From assembly GCA_002779045.1 (NCBI GenBank), contig PEXO01000171.1, forward strand, positions 17,526 through 23,890: a DNA stretch of 6,365 bases, given 5' to 3'. Positions 1-4,999 of the stretch are shown piece by piece. How positions within the stretch are numbered: the stretch's first letter is position 1; each line of letters starts with the position of its first letter. Below the pieces are notes generated by a model. The model made no database searches and was not told the origin of the DNA. It saw only the letters and a list, made by a program, of their open reading frames with translations. Origin of the DNA: Elusimicrobia bacterium CG08_land_8_20_14_0_20_59_10 (GTDB lineage Bacteria > Elusimicrobiota > Elusimicrobia > Elusimicrobiales > UBA9959). The position numbers and the translations under genes are program-made.

Positions 1-257
1 TGTATTTTAAAGGCTCTCTTCTAAAGCTGGCACTGATGGGCCTGGTGGCGGTGGTGTCCGGCCTTATGGACAATATCGTGCGGCCCATAGTCCTGAAGGG
101 ACACGGCGATATGCACCCCCTGCTGGCCCTGATCTCAATTTTCGCCGGCATAAACATGTTCGGTATACTGGGCGTTATCTTCGGGCCGATAGTAGCGGCC
201 ATGCTGCTGGCTATCCTGAATTCCTGGCAGGTTGCGCCAGCCGGGGATCCCGAATAA
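1..257 (+). CDS. AI-2E/PerM family membrane protein, C-terminal part
   Basis: The frame is open from the window edge (first full codon at 3) to TAA at 255-257 and gives the last 84 residues of a protein that starts upstream. It contains the C-terminal hallmark of the AI-2E/PerM (UPF0118) family: a DNIVRPIVLKG segment, then HPLLALISIFAGI, then a hydrophobic run with FGILGVIFGPIVAAMLLAIL. In this family these correspond to the last membrane helices. Members are multi-pass inner-membrane proteins; characterised ones are linked to AI-2 export or to Na+/H+ exchange, and the substrate cannot be told from this fragment. The end falls where the family usually ends, so it is cut only by the window, not broken. 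It differs clearly from the second family member at 3952-4950, which has KLEYFLNSKIMGD at the equivalent place. The next gene begins 69 bases later after a stem-loop. Confidence 0.9.
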   Translation, partial: YFKGSLLKLALMGLVAVVSGLMDNIVRPIVLKGHGDMHPLLALISIFAGINMFGILGVIFGPIVAAMLLAILNSWQVAPAGDPE

Positions 258-290
258 GCTTCAGCGGGCCGCGGGGAGCGCCGGGGCGGA

Positions 291-315
291 CGCAACCCGG
301 AACCCGGGTTTTGCG
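291..315 (+). terminator. GC-rich stem-loop, possible weak terminator after the AI-2E gene
   Basis: AACCCGG at 294-300 pairs with CCGGGTT at 304-310 around an AAC loop. The flanking CGC (291-293) and GCG (313-315) can extend the stem past a two-T bulge. Only four T residues follow the GC-rich stem (309-312), two of them within it, so termination would be weak. The stem ends 11 bases before the sigma-factor start, so it could instead shape the leader of that gene. Confidence 0.4.
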
Positions 316-326
316 TATTATCAATA

Positions 327-1019
327 ATGGTTGAAACGGATACAGAGCTTCTGCGCCGCTGCCTTGGCGGCGAGAATTCCGCTTTCGCCGGCATCGTTGA
401 AAGCTACCAGGACAGGATATACAGCTTCGCGCTGCGCCTGCTTAAGGACCCGCAGGCCGCCGAAGACGCCGCGCAGGACGCTTTTGTAAAAGCCTTCCGC
501 GGGCTTGCCTCCTACAATTTTGCCTATCCTTTTTCTTCCTGGCTGTTCCGTATAGCACATAATGTCTGCATGGACGCGCTGCGCGCCGGAGGCCGCACCG
601 TTTCCCTGGACGGCGAAGATTTTCCCGACCTGCCGGACTGCGCGGTGAACGTGGAGGAAAGCGCGGCGGCCGCGCTGGACGGGGAGCGCATTGAAGCGCT
701 GCTGGGCTCGCTGCCGCCCCTCTACAGCGAAGCGCTGCTGCTGCAATACCGCGAGGACATGGGCCCCGCCGAGATAGCGCGCGTGACCGGTGTGCCGGAG
801 GGCACGGTAAAAGCCCGCCTCTTCCGCGGCCGCGAAATGATAAAAGCGAAACTTGGGAAGGCGGCACCGGGGGAACCTTTCCGGGGGCCGGGTCGGCTAG
901 CGAGGCCGCCCTTAACCTCGGCCTCCATTGGCTGCAAGCCCAAGTCGGCCTGCGGATGCCCCCGGAAAGGTTCCCCCGGTGCCGCCCCGGATGCAACCGT
1001 TCGGGGGCCTGGAGCGTAA
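327..1019 (+). CDS. ECF-type RNA polymerase sigma factor with an added C-terminal tail
   Basis: The 230-residue product is an extracytoplasmic-function sigma factor, which directs RNA polymerase to a small set of promoters, often for envelope stress. Sigma region 2 spans about residues 20-88, with LLKDPQAAEDAAQDAFVKAF followed by SSWLFRIAHNVCMDALR. An acidic linker follows (about 92-115). Region 4 spans about 117-177, ending in the helix-turn-helix signature AEIARVTGVPEGTVKARLFRGRE. A typical ECF factor would stop near residue 178. Here 52 more residues rich in R, G, P and A follow, mostly encoded by the palindromic element at 860-986. The start has no clear Shine-Dalgarno sequence; ATG at 327 fits the family N-terminus (ETDTELLRRCLGGENSAF). 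The stop TAA at 1017-1019 is one base before the next ATG, so translation is probably coupled to the anti-sigma candidate. The sigma assignment is strong; the regulon is unknown. Confidence 0.93.
   Translation: MVETDTELLRRCLGGENSAFAGIVESYQDRIYSFALRLLKDPQAAEDAAQDAFVKAFRGLASYNFAYPFSSWLFRIAHNVCMDALRAGGRTVSLDGEDFPDLPDCAVNVEESAAAALDGERIEALLGSLPPLYSEALLLQYREDMGPAEIARVTGVPEGTVKARLFRGREMIKAKLGKAAPGEPFRGPGRLARPPLTSASIGCKPKSACGCPRKGSPGAAPDATVRGPGA
860..986. repeat. 127-bp palindromic element with 29-bp perfect inverted arms
   Basis: Positions 860-888 are exactly the reverse complement of 958-986 (29 of 29). The left arm begins GGCGGCACCGGGGGAACC and the right arm ends GGTTCCCCCGGTGCCGCC. Pairing stops abruptly on both sides: bases 859/987 and 889/957 do not match. 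The 69-base centre holds a smaller hairpin, GAGGCCG at 902-908 with CGGCCTC at 919-925. There is no transposase, and I see no obvious target-site duplication next to the arms. The whole element lies within the sigma-factor reading frame, with no stop in that frame. It looks like a small non-autonomous palindromic repeat (MITE- or REP-like). In mRNA it could fold into a very stable long hairpin between the sigma and anti-sigma cistrons. Whether other copies exist cannot be seen here. Confidence 0.85.
1011..1014 (+). promoter_or_regulatory. Ribosome binding site fixing the anti-sigma start
   Basis: GGAG lies six bases before ATG 1021 and inside the last codons of the sigma gene. It favours 1021 over the in-frame ATGs at 991 and 1027 and over the start at 928 that would lie inside the palindromic element. 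Confidence 0.65.
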
Positions 1020-1020
1020 T

Positions 1021-1485
1021 ATGGATATGGACGCCGAAACGACCGACGAACTGATTGCCAAAGCCATAGCGTCGCTGCCTTACAGGCGGCCCCCGAAGGA
1101 TTTCCTGTTAAAGGTGCTGGCCGCAATTGCCGCCCCGCGCCCGGCGGCCTGGTGGGGCTATACTCTAAAGACTGCCGGTTTCACCGTGGCGGCATGGGAA
1201 GCGGTGCTGTGTTTTTGCTGCGCCAGGCTGGTCCTGTCAAATCTACCGGACCTCGCAGCTTTCTTTATACAGCCGGGAGGTTTTCAGCGCGCTTTCAGGC
1301 TGCTGGTCGCAGAAGCGGCGTTTCTGGCAATGAAGCTGAAGGCCGGGCTTTTCTTTCTGTCCGACCTTGCCGCAGCGGCGGGCGGCTTCCCGGCTTACTA
1401 TGAGATAGCGGCGGCGGCCCTGGCCTGCGCCGCGGTGATCTGCTCGGTTTCAGTACGAAAGAATTACAGTTATGGAGGAAGTTAA
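1021..1485 (+). CDS. Small membrane protein, probable anti-sigma factor
   Basis: This 154-residue protein directly follows the ECF sigma gene, with one base between stop and start, which is the usual place for the cognate anti-sigma factor. Residues 1-45 are polar and probably cytoplasmic (DELIAKAIASLPYRRPPKDFLLKVL), resembling the short N-terminal regions that bind sigma in membrane anti-sigma proteins. Hydrophobic stretches follow at about 51-72 (with the cysteine cluster CFCC at 64-67), about 92-116, and about 124-144. A short basic tail (VRKNYSYGGS) closes it. It lacks the HxxxCxxC zinc motif of ZAS-type anti-sigma factors, and I could not match it to a named family by sequence alone. The role therefore rests on synteny and topology. 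The start is set by GGAG at 1011-1014. Expected location is the inner membrane, holding the sigma factor inactive. It might instead be an unrelated small membrane protein. Confidence 0.7.
   Translation: MDMDAETTDELIAKAIASLPYRRPPKDFLLKVLAAIAAPRPAAWWGYTLKTAGFTVAAWEAVLCFCCARLVLSNLPDLAAFFIQPGGFQRAFRLLVAEAAFLAMKLKAGLFFLSDLAAAAGGFPAYYEIAAAALACAAVICSVSVRKNYSYGGS
1474..1479 (+). promoter_or_regulatory. Strong ribosome binding site deciding the start at 1487
   Basis: GGAGGA ends seven bases before ATG 1487. An in-frame ATG at 1472 overlaps this site and has no comparable site of its own, so the start at 1487, which leads straight into a clean signal peptide, is preferred. Confidence 0.8.
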
Positions 1486-1486
1486 T

Positions 1487-2593
1487 ATGAAGAAAGTATC
1501 AAAATATTTATTGTTCGTGCTGGCGCTGACCTGCCTTGGGCGGGACGCGCAGGCGCGCCGCGCGGATATGCGCTATGACGACCTTGTTATAGATAAAGGC
1601 CAGACCGTGAGAGGGGATATAGTAATTGAGAAGAGCCTTACCGTTAACGGCCTGCTGCAGGGCGACGCCTCCTGCGTCGGCGGCGGTTCCGTGACGGTCA
1701 ACGGCGAACTGACCGGGAACCTGATGGCTTTAGGCGGGCCGGTGTTCGTGGCCGGTCTTATCAGGGGCGACGTTACCAATATCGGCGGCCCGGTGGACGT
1801 AGCCGGCCGGGTACAGGGCGACATTTCCGCCATAGGCGGCAAGGTGACCCTTTCCGGGGACGGGGAGGTGTCGGGCGATATTTCCTCGCTGGGCGGCTCC
1901 GTGATAAAAGATCCCGGGGCAGTGCATAAGGGGCAGGTAAACAGTTTCGACGCCAATGCCATACGCGGCCTGGTTTCCCGTGCCATCAGGCTGTCCGGGC
2001 ATTCCCGCGGCGGCAACGGCCCCGCGCCGTGGCTGATAGGAGGAATGCTCGGCCTGGGCCTGATGATGCTGTTCTCGGCGCTGGTGACCGGGGTGATACT
2101 GATGATGCTCCCGGCGGTGTTCTTTCCCGGGAACGTGGAGACTTCCGCCCGCGCCATTACCACCGATATGTGGCGCGCCTGCTGGATAGGGGCGCTCATG
2201 CTTATGGCCTTCTTCCCCGGCCTGATCGTGATGGTAGTGTCGGTGTTCGGCATCCCCCTGGTGCCCTTCGCGCTTATACTGTTCTGCGCGGCGGCCGTGC
2301 TGGGGCTCAGCGCTTTCAGCATAGTGCTGCAGGAGCGGTTCTTCGAGGGGATAAAGAGGCGCGGGCCTTCCGCCCTGGCGGCGAAAGTGGCCGTCGGTTA
2401 CGGCCTGATGGCCGGCCTGCTCTTATTCGGCAAGGCTATTCCCCTGGCCGGGGATATCCTGTCGCTGGTAGGGCTGATGCTTATGGGCTTTGGCGGAGTG
2501 ATAGGCCTGGGCGCCGTCTGGATGAGCAAGATGGGCAGCCGCGAATATGTGCCCGCGCCCGCGCTGCCGGTCGTGCCGCCCCCGGCGCAGTAA
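1487..2593 (+). CDS. Bactofilin-like polymer-forming domain fused to a multi-pass membrane domain
   Basis: The 368-residue product begins with a signal peptide (MKKVSKYLLFVLALTCLG, probable cleavage after AQA at 21-23). Residues about 38-152 form six short repeats of 16-19 residues with a recurring G-D/N-x-x-x-x-G-G-x-V pattern: GDIVI at 43, GDASCVGG at 59, GNLMALGG at 77, GDVTNIGG at 94, GDISAIGG at 111, GDISSLGG at 130. This is the beta-solenoid pattern of bactofilin-type polymer-forming proteins. A glycine-rich linker follows, then about five hydrophobic segments (about 182-212, 231-255, 256-283, 300-320, 325-347) and a proline-rich tail. With a signal peptide the solenoid would lie outside the inner membrane, unlike cytoplasmic bactofilins. 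It is the third gene of the sigma operon, one base after its neighbour's stop, and ends at the hairpin at 2610-2652. It may be a structural or sensing target of the circuit; the exact role is unknown. Confidence 0.8.
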   Translation: MKKVSKYLLFVLALTCLGRDAQARRADMRYDDLVIDKGQTVRGDIVIEKSLTVNGLLQGDASCVGGGSVTVNGELTGNLMALGGPVFVAGLIRGDVTNIGGPVDVAGRVQGDISAIGGKVTLSGDGEVSGDISSLGGSVIKDPGAVHKGQVNSFDANAIRGLVSRAIRLSGHSRGGNGPAPWLIGGMLGLGLMMLFSALVTGVILMMLPAVFFPGNVETSARAITTDMWRACWIGALMLMAFFPGLIVMVVSVFGIPLVPFALILFCAAAVLGLSAFSIVLQERFFEGIKRRGPSALAAKVAVGYGLMAGLLLFGKAIPLAGDILSLVGLMLMGFGGVIGLGAVWMSKMGSREYVPAPALPVVPPPAQ

Positions 2594-2609
2594 AGAACGC
2601 GGCGCGGCA

Positions 2610-2652
2610 GGGCGCAAAAAAGGCCGGGTTCAACCCGGCCTTTTTTGCGCCC
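2610..2652. terminator. Symmetric bidirectional intrinsic terminator
   Basis: Two 21-base arms (2610-2630 and 2632-2652) are perfect reverse complements around a single C at 2631. Each arm has GGGCGC, six A (or T), then a GGCCGGGTT/AACCCGGCC core. The core forms a GC-rich stem that is followed by six T on the forward strand (2641-2646) and, by symmetry, by six T on the reverse strand. It lies 16 bases after the stop at 2593 and 19 bases past the stop of the convergent gene at 2672, so it should terminate both. Confidence 0.92.
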
Positions 2653-2671
2653 CTGGGGCGTCTTACCCGGG

Positions 2672-3793
2672 CTAGCGCGGGTTATGCGGCGAGGCAGGAT
2701 CCGGGTGGATCTGCTGATAAGCCATCACCAGCGCGGTTATTGCCCCGATCACTTCCCTGGGGTAAACATTGGTGTCCACTTCTCCGCTGATGGAGTTGCG
2801 GTCGATGTTGAGGCGGATGCCGTCCTCCCAGATATAGAAAGAACCGTCCCCGAAGCGGTCGCGCAGCTCAAGTTTCACGCCTATTTCCCCGGGGCCCGGG
2901 CCGTCAACCTCCACCTTGCCGGTTATTTCCCAGTTGCCGGCCCATTCCTCCATAAGAAGCCTGGTCTTGCCGGCGCGCAGTTCGTAGCGGCGGGTGAAGA
3001 AGCCGCTGACCCTGCCGGAGATCCGGCTGTTGCCAGTCTCTATCTCGGCGTCGTATTCCCTGTCGAAGATCTTGCGCAGCCCTACTTCCAGGCGGAAGAA
3101 GGGATCGTCGGCCTCCACGGTGTTCCAGCCGGAGTCGGGACGTATGGTGAGCCAGACCCGCTGCATATCGGAGGCGGATTTTTCCTCCGGCCCCGGTTTG
3201 CCTTTCTCCACCTGCACGGCCAGCAGCAGCGAGGTCACGGCGGCCACGGCCTTCCTGGAGAAGCTGTCCGGGTCGTAATTGCCGTTAATGGAATTCTTGT
3301 CCGTATACAGGTGCAGCCCGAAACCGCTTACATTGAAGGAATTATCATCGAAGCGTTTGCTGACGTTCACGTTGACCTGGACGGTCTTGCCTTTATCGGT
3401 AACGCTGCCGTTTATGAAGTAGGAGCCGTTGGAGCCGCTCATGCTCAGGAAAAGCCCGGAGCCGGAAAGGCTGTAATGCGAGCTGCCGGACTTGCGGATG
3501 GAGCCCCAGGAGGAATCCATGTCCGCGCGCAGGCTGACGCTGTAGCTGTCCTTGAAGGTCTCCCGCACGCGCGCTTCTATACGGGCGCCCCAGTCGTCGG
3601 CCTGGGCTTCCTTCATGGAGACGTTCTGTCTTACGCTCATCCAGACGAACTGGCTGGCGGCTTTTTGGGCGGCCGGAGTTCCGGCGGCGGGCGGCGTTCC
3701 CGCTATGTTCTCCGCGTTTACGGACTGCAGGTCGAATGAAAAAGCGGGAGAGGTTGAAAAGACCAAGAGTGCGGCTGAAAGGAGTTTTATCAT
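2672..3793 (-). CDS. Secreted protein of unknown function with two tandem copies of one domain
   Basis: I do not recognise this 373-residue protein. It has a clear signal peptide (MIKLLSAALLVFSTSPAFS, cleavage near residue 19), a short Ala/Pro-rich linker to about 45, and no cysteines. It then has two diverged copies of one domain, about 50-195 and 213-362. The copies share a VW-[ML]-[ST]-[VI]-R start, F-x-[DN]-x-x-[SY] strands, a D-x-N-S-I-x-G motif (165-171 and 331-337, offset 166), and a closing helix, AVAAVTSLLLAVQ versus VIGAITALVMAYQ. Alternating polar and hydrophobic residues between these suggest beta-rich folds closed by an amphipathic helix. No catalytic motif is evident. ATG at 3793 is supported by AGGGGG five bases upstream (3799-3804) and a perfect TATAAT at 3823-3828. 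It is monocistronic, ends at the shared terminator, and is expected in the periplasm or outside the cell. Confidence 0.85.
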   Translation of the reverse strand: MIKLLSAALLVFSTSPAFSFDLQSVNAENIAGTPPAAGTPAAQKAASQFVWMSVRQNVSMKEAQADDWGARIEARVRETFKDSYSVSLRADMDSSWGSIRKSGSSHYSLSGSGLFLSMSGSNGSYFINGSVTDKGKTVQVNVNVSKRFDDNSFNVSGFGLHLYTDKNSINGNYDPDSFSRKAVAAVTSLLLAVQVEKGKPGPEEKSASDMQRVWLTIRPDSGWNTVEADDPFFRLEVGLRKIFDREYDAEIETGNSRISGRVSGFFTRRYELRAGKTRLLMEEWAGNWEITGKVEVDGPGPGEIGVKLELRDRFGDGSFYIWEDGIRLNIDRNSISGEVDTNVYPREVIGAITALVMAYQQIHPDPASPHNPR

Positions 3794-3798
3794 TTATG

Positions 3799-3804
3799 CC
3801 CCCT
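3799..3804 (-). promoter_or_regulatory. Ribosome binding site of the secreted protein
   Basis: On the reverse strand AGGGGG lies five bases (CATAA) before ATG 3793. It supports this start and the reverse orientation over the long antisense frame on the forward strand. Confidence 0.7.
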
Positions 3805-3822
3805 AGTGTGGTTGCTGGTTAT

Positions 3823-3828
3823 ATTATA
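3823..3828 (-). promoter_or_regulatory. -10 box (TATAAT) of the secreted-protein gene
   Basis: The reverse strand reads CTTATAATATAACC, a perfect -10 hexamer within a short AT island in GC-rich DNA. Transcription would start near 3816 and give a leader of about 22 bases. No good -35 box is seen 17 bases upstream (TCCGGC), so an activator may be needed or another sigma factor may be used. Confidence 0.6.
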
Positions 3829-3840
3829 AGCCCGATGGCA

Positions 3841-3853
3841 CTTCCGCCGGAAG
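3841..3853. promoter_or_regulatory. Palindrome CTTCCG-C-CGGAAG, candidate operator
   Basis: A perfect 6-bp inverted repeat around one C. It lies 12 bases upstream of the reverse-strand -10 box, overlapping where the -35 region would be. That position suits a regulator site, but a 6-bp palindrome in GC-rich DNA can also arise by chance. Confidence 0.3.
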
Positions 3854-3882
3854 GGTCTCAAGGCCTATCTCCCTCCTGGGTA

Positions 3883-3903
3883 CCGCGGGCAAGCATTCCG
3901 CGG
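3883..3903. repeat. CCGCGG pair that can form a stem-loop in the divergent region
   Basis: CCGCGG occurs at 3883-3888 and again at 3898-3903, separated by GCAAGCATT. Being self-complementary, the two copies can pair as a 6-bp stem with a nine-base loop, about 50 bases before the transporter start at 3952. It could be a leader structure of that gene or a tandem protein-binding site. I see no convincing forward promoter in 3794-3951. Confidence 0.25.
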
Positions 3904-3951
3904 CCGGGTAAGGCAATAAAGAAAAAGCCCGTGCCCGCAATCTCCGGAAAA

Positions 3952-4950
3952 ATGCTATCCTTGACGGATATGAGCGCGGCTGCCAAGATATCGTATGCCC
4001 TGATGTCGCTTCTGCTGCTGGCGATCATAGGTTTCGGGATGGGCCATGTGGTGCTGGCGGCCTTGTTCTCGTTCATGTTCATGGAGTTTATCCACCGGGG
4101 GCTGAAGAGCCGCCTTCCTTTGCTGGCGGCGCGCTGGCTGTCTTCGGTGCTGTTCCTGATCGCCGCCGTTATCACGATCTTTATTTTCCTCCGTTTCATA
4201 AGGCAGACGCTGCTGACCCTCCCCAATATCGTGGAGGTCGCGCTGCCGCAGTTAATGGACCTGGCGCAGAAATACGGCATTGACCTCCCGTTCGAAAGTT
4301 TCCGGGACCTGCGCGAATTCGCCAACAACAAGGTCCTTGCCAATGCGCTCATCATAACGAAGGCCAGCACCCTCCTGACCAAGGAAGTGTTCCATATGGC
4401 TATCGGCATAGCGGCGGCCGTATTGTTTTTCGTGGCAGGCAAGGCCCCCAGGTACGAACCCAACCTTTTTGACGCGGTCCGCAGGGAAACGAACAGGCGG
4501 ATACGCAGGTTCACCTACAGCTTTGAAAGGGTTTTCGGCGCGCAGATCTCCATTTCCTGCATAAACACGGTGTTGACGGCCGTCTTCCTTTACACCGTTT
4601 CGATGCCGCATTTGGGCTTCCTTGTCACAATGACGTTTATTATCGGCATAATGCCTATCATCGGCAACCTCATCACCAACACGGTTATCGTGATAACCGC
4701 GATGGGACTATCCCTCAATGTGGCCATGCTGGCCCTGGCCTTCCTGGTCTTTATCCATAAGCTTGAGTATTTCCTCAACAGCAAGATAATGGGGGACAGC
4801 GTTAACCTGCCCATGTGGCAGATGCTGATAGCCATACTGATAGGCAATACCGTTATGGGCATACCCGGCATAATGCTGGCTCCCGCCATACTGCATTACA
4901 TAAAAAGCGAGCTCCAGTCCATTCCAACGCAGCCTCACTCCGCCGTATAA
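3952..4950 (+). CDS. AI-2E/PerM family transporter, complete
   Basis: From ATG 3952 the product has 332 residues, a normal length for the AI-2E/PerM (UPF0118) family of multi-pass inner-membrane proteins. Helices lie at about 15-31, 33-47 and 62-82. A soluble stretch of about 60 residues follows, rich in charge (LPNIVEVALPQLMDLAQKYG onward), then a helix near 142-160. A charged region with RRETNRRIRRFTYSFERVFG leads to a C-terminal block of helices containing FIIGIMPIIGN and KLEYFLNSKIMGDSVNLP, then GIPGIMLAPAILHYI; these match the family's C-terminal layout. The substrate is unknown. The frame stays open upstream to 3736, but that part overlaps the divergent gene and lacks transmembrane character. 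At 3952 there is a weak GGA close to the ATG; ATG 3970 is the alternative. It probably forms an operon with the glycosyltransferase 49 bases downstream. Confidence 0.88.
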   Translation: MLSLTDMSAAAKISYALMSLLLLAIIGFGMGHVVLAALFSFMFMEFIHRGLKSRLPLLAARWLSSVLFLIAAVITIFIFLRFIRQTLLTLPNIVEVALPQLMDLAQKYGIDLPFESFRDLREFANNKVLANALIITKASTLLTKEVFHMAIGIAAAVLFFVAGKAPRYEPNLFDAVRRETNRRIRRFTYSFERVFGAQISISCINTVLTAVFLYTVSMPHLGFLVTMTFIIGIMPIIGNLITNTVIVITAMGLSLNVAMLALAFLVFIHKLEYFLNSKIMGDSVNLPMWQMLIAILIGNTVMGIPGIMLAPAILHYIKSELQSIPTQPHSAV

Positions 4951-4999
4951 AAGCCGTGGCAAACCCGGGGGGCCGGCCGTTTTCCCGATAACACCGCTT

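Noticed and set aside
299..316. ECF-type autoregulated promoter (GGAAC with downstream CGT) before the sigma gene
   Set aside because: The GGAACC at 299-304 is only nine bases from CGT at 314, far short of the usual spacing of about 15-17, and the motif lies within a hairpin.
860..986. Insertion sequence with a transposase
   Set aside because: At 127 bases it is too small to encode a transposase and none is seen nearby; only a non-autonomous repeat is possible.
928..1020. Earlier start for the anti-sigma gene inside the palindrome
   Set aside because: The extra 31 residues would be encoded by the repeat and there is no ribosome binding site; GGAG at 1011 clearly serves ATG 1021.
1573..2322. 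Reverse 249-codon open frame over the polymer-forming gene
   Set aside because: It is rich in Pro, Ser and Thr from the antisense of glycine- and valine-rich repeats, a typical mirror frame, with no start signals.
2029..2790. Forward 253-codon open frame over the end of the polymer-forming gene
   Set aside because: It reads through the terminator into antisense of the next gene and has an Arg/Gly/Ala-rich product without membrane or domain signals.
2645..3739. Forward 364-codon open frame opposite the secreted protein
   Set aside because: It is antisense to a frame with a signal peptide, ribosome binding site, -10 box and internal domain repeats. Its own product has no recognisable pattern and its start lies within the terminator.
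3736..3951. Longer N-terminus for the second AI-2E protein
   Set aside because: It would overlap the divergent gene and its promoter and adds a basic, Pro-rich stretch that family members lack.
4963..4984. Terminator between the AI-2E and glycosyltransferase genes
   Set aside because: The G/C run with GGCCGGCC followed by four T has no good stem with a loop, and the close spacing suits cotranscription.
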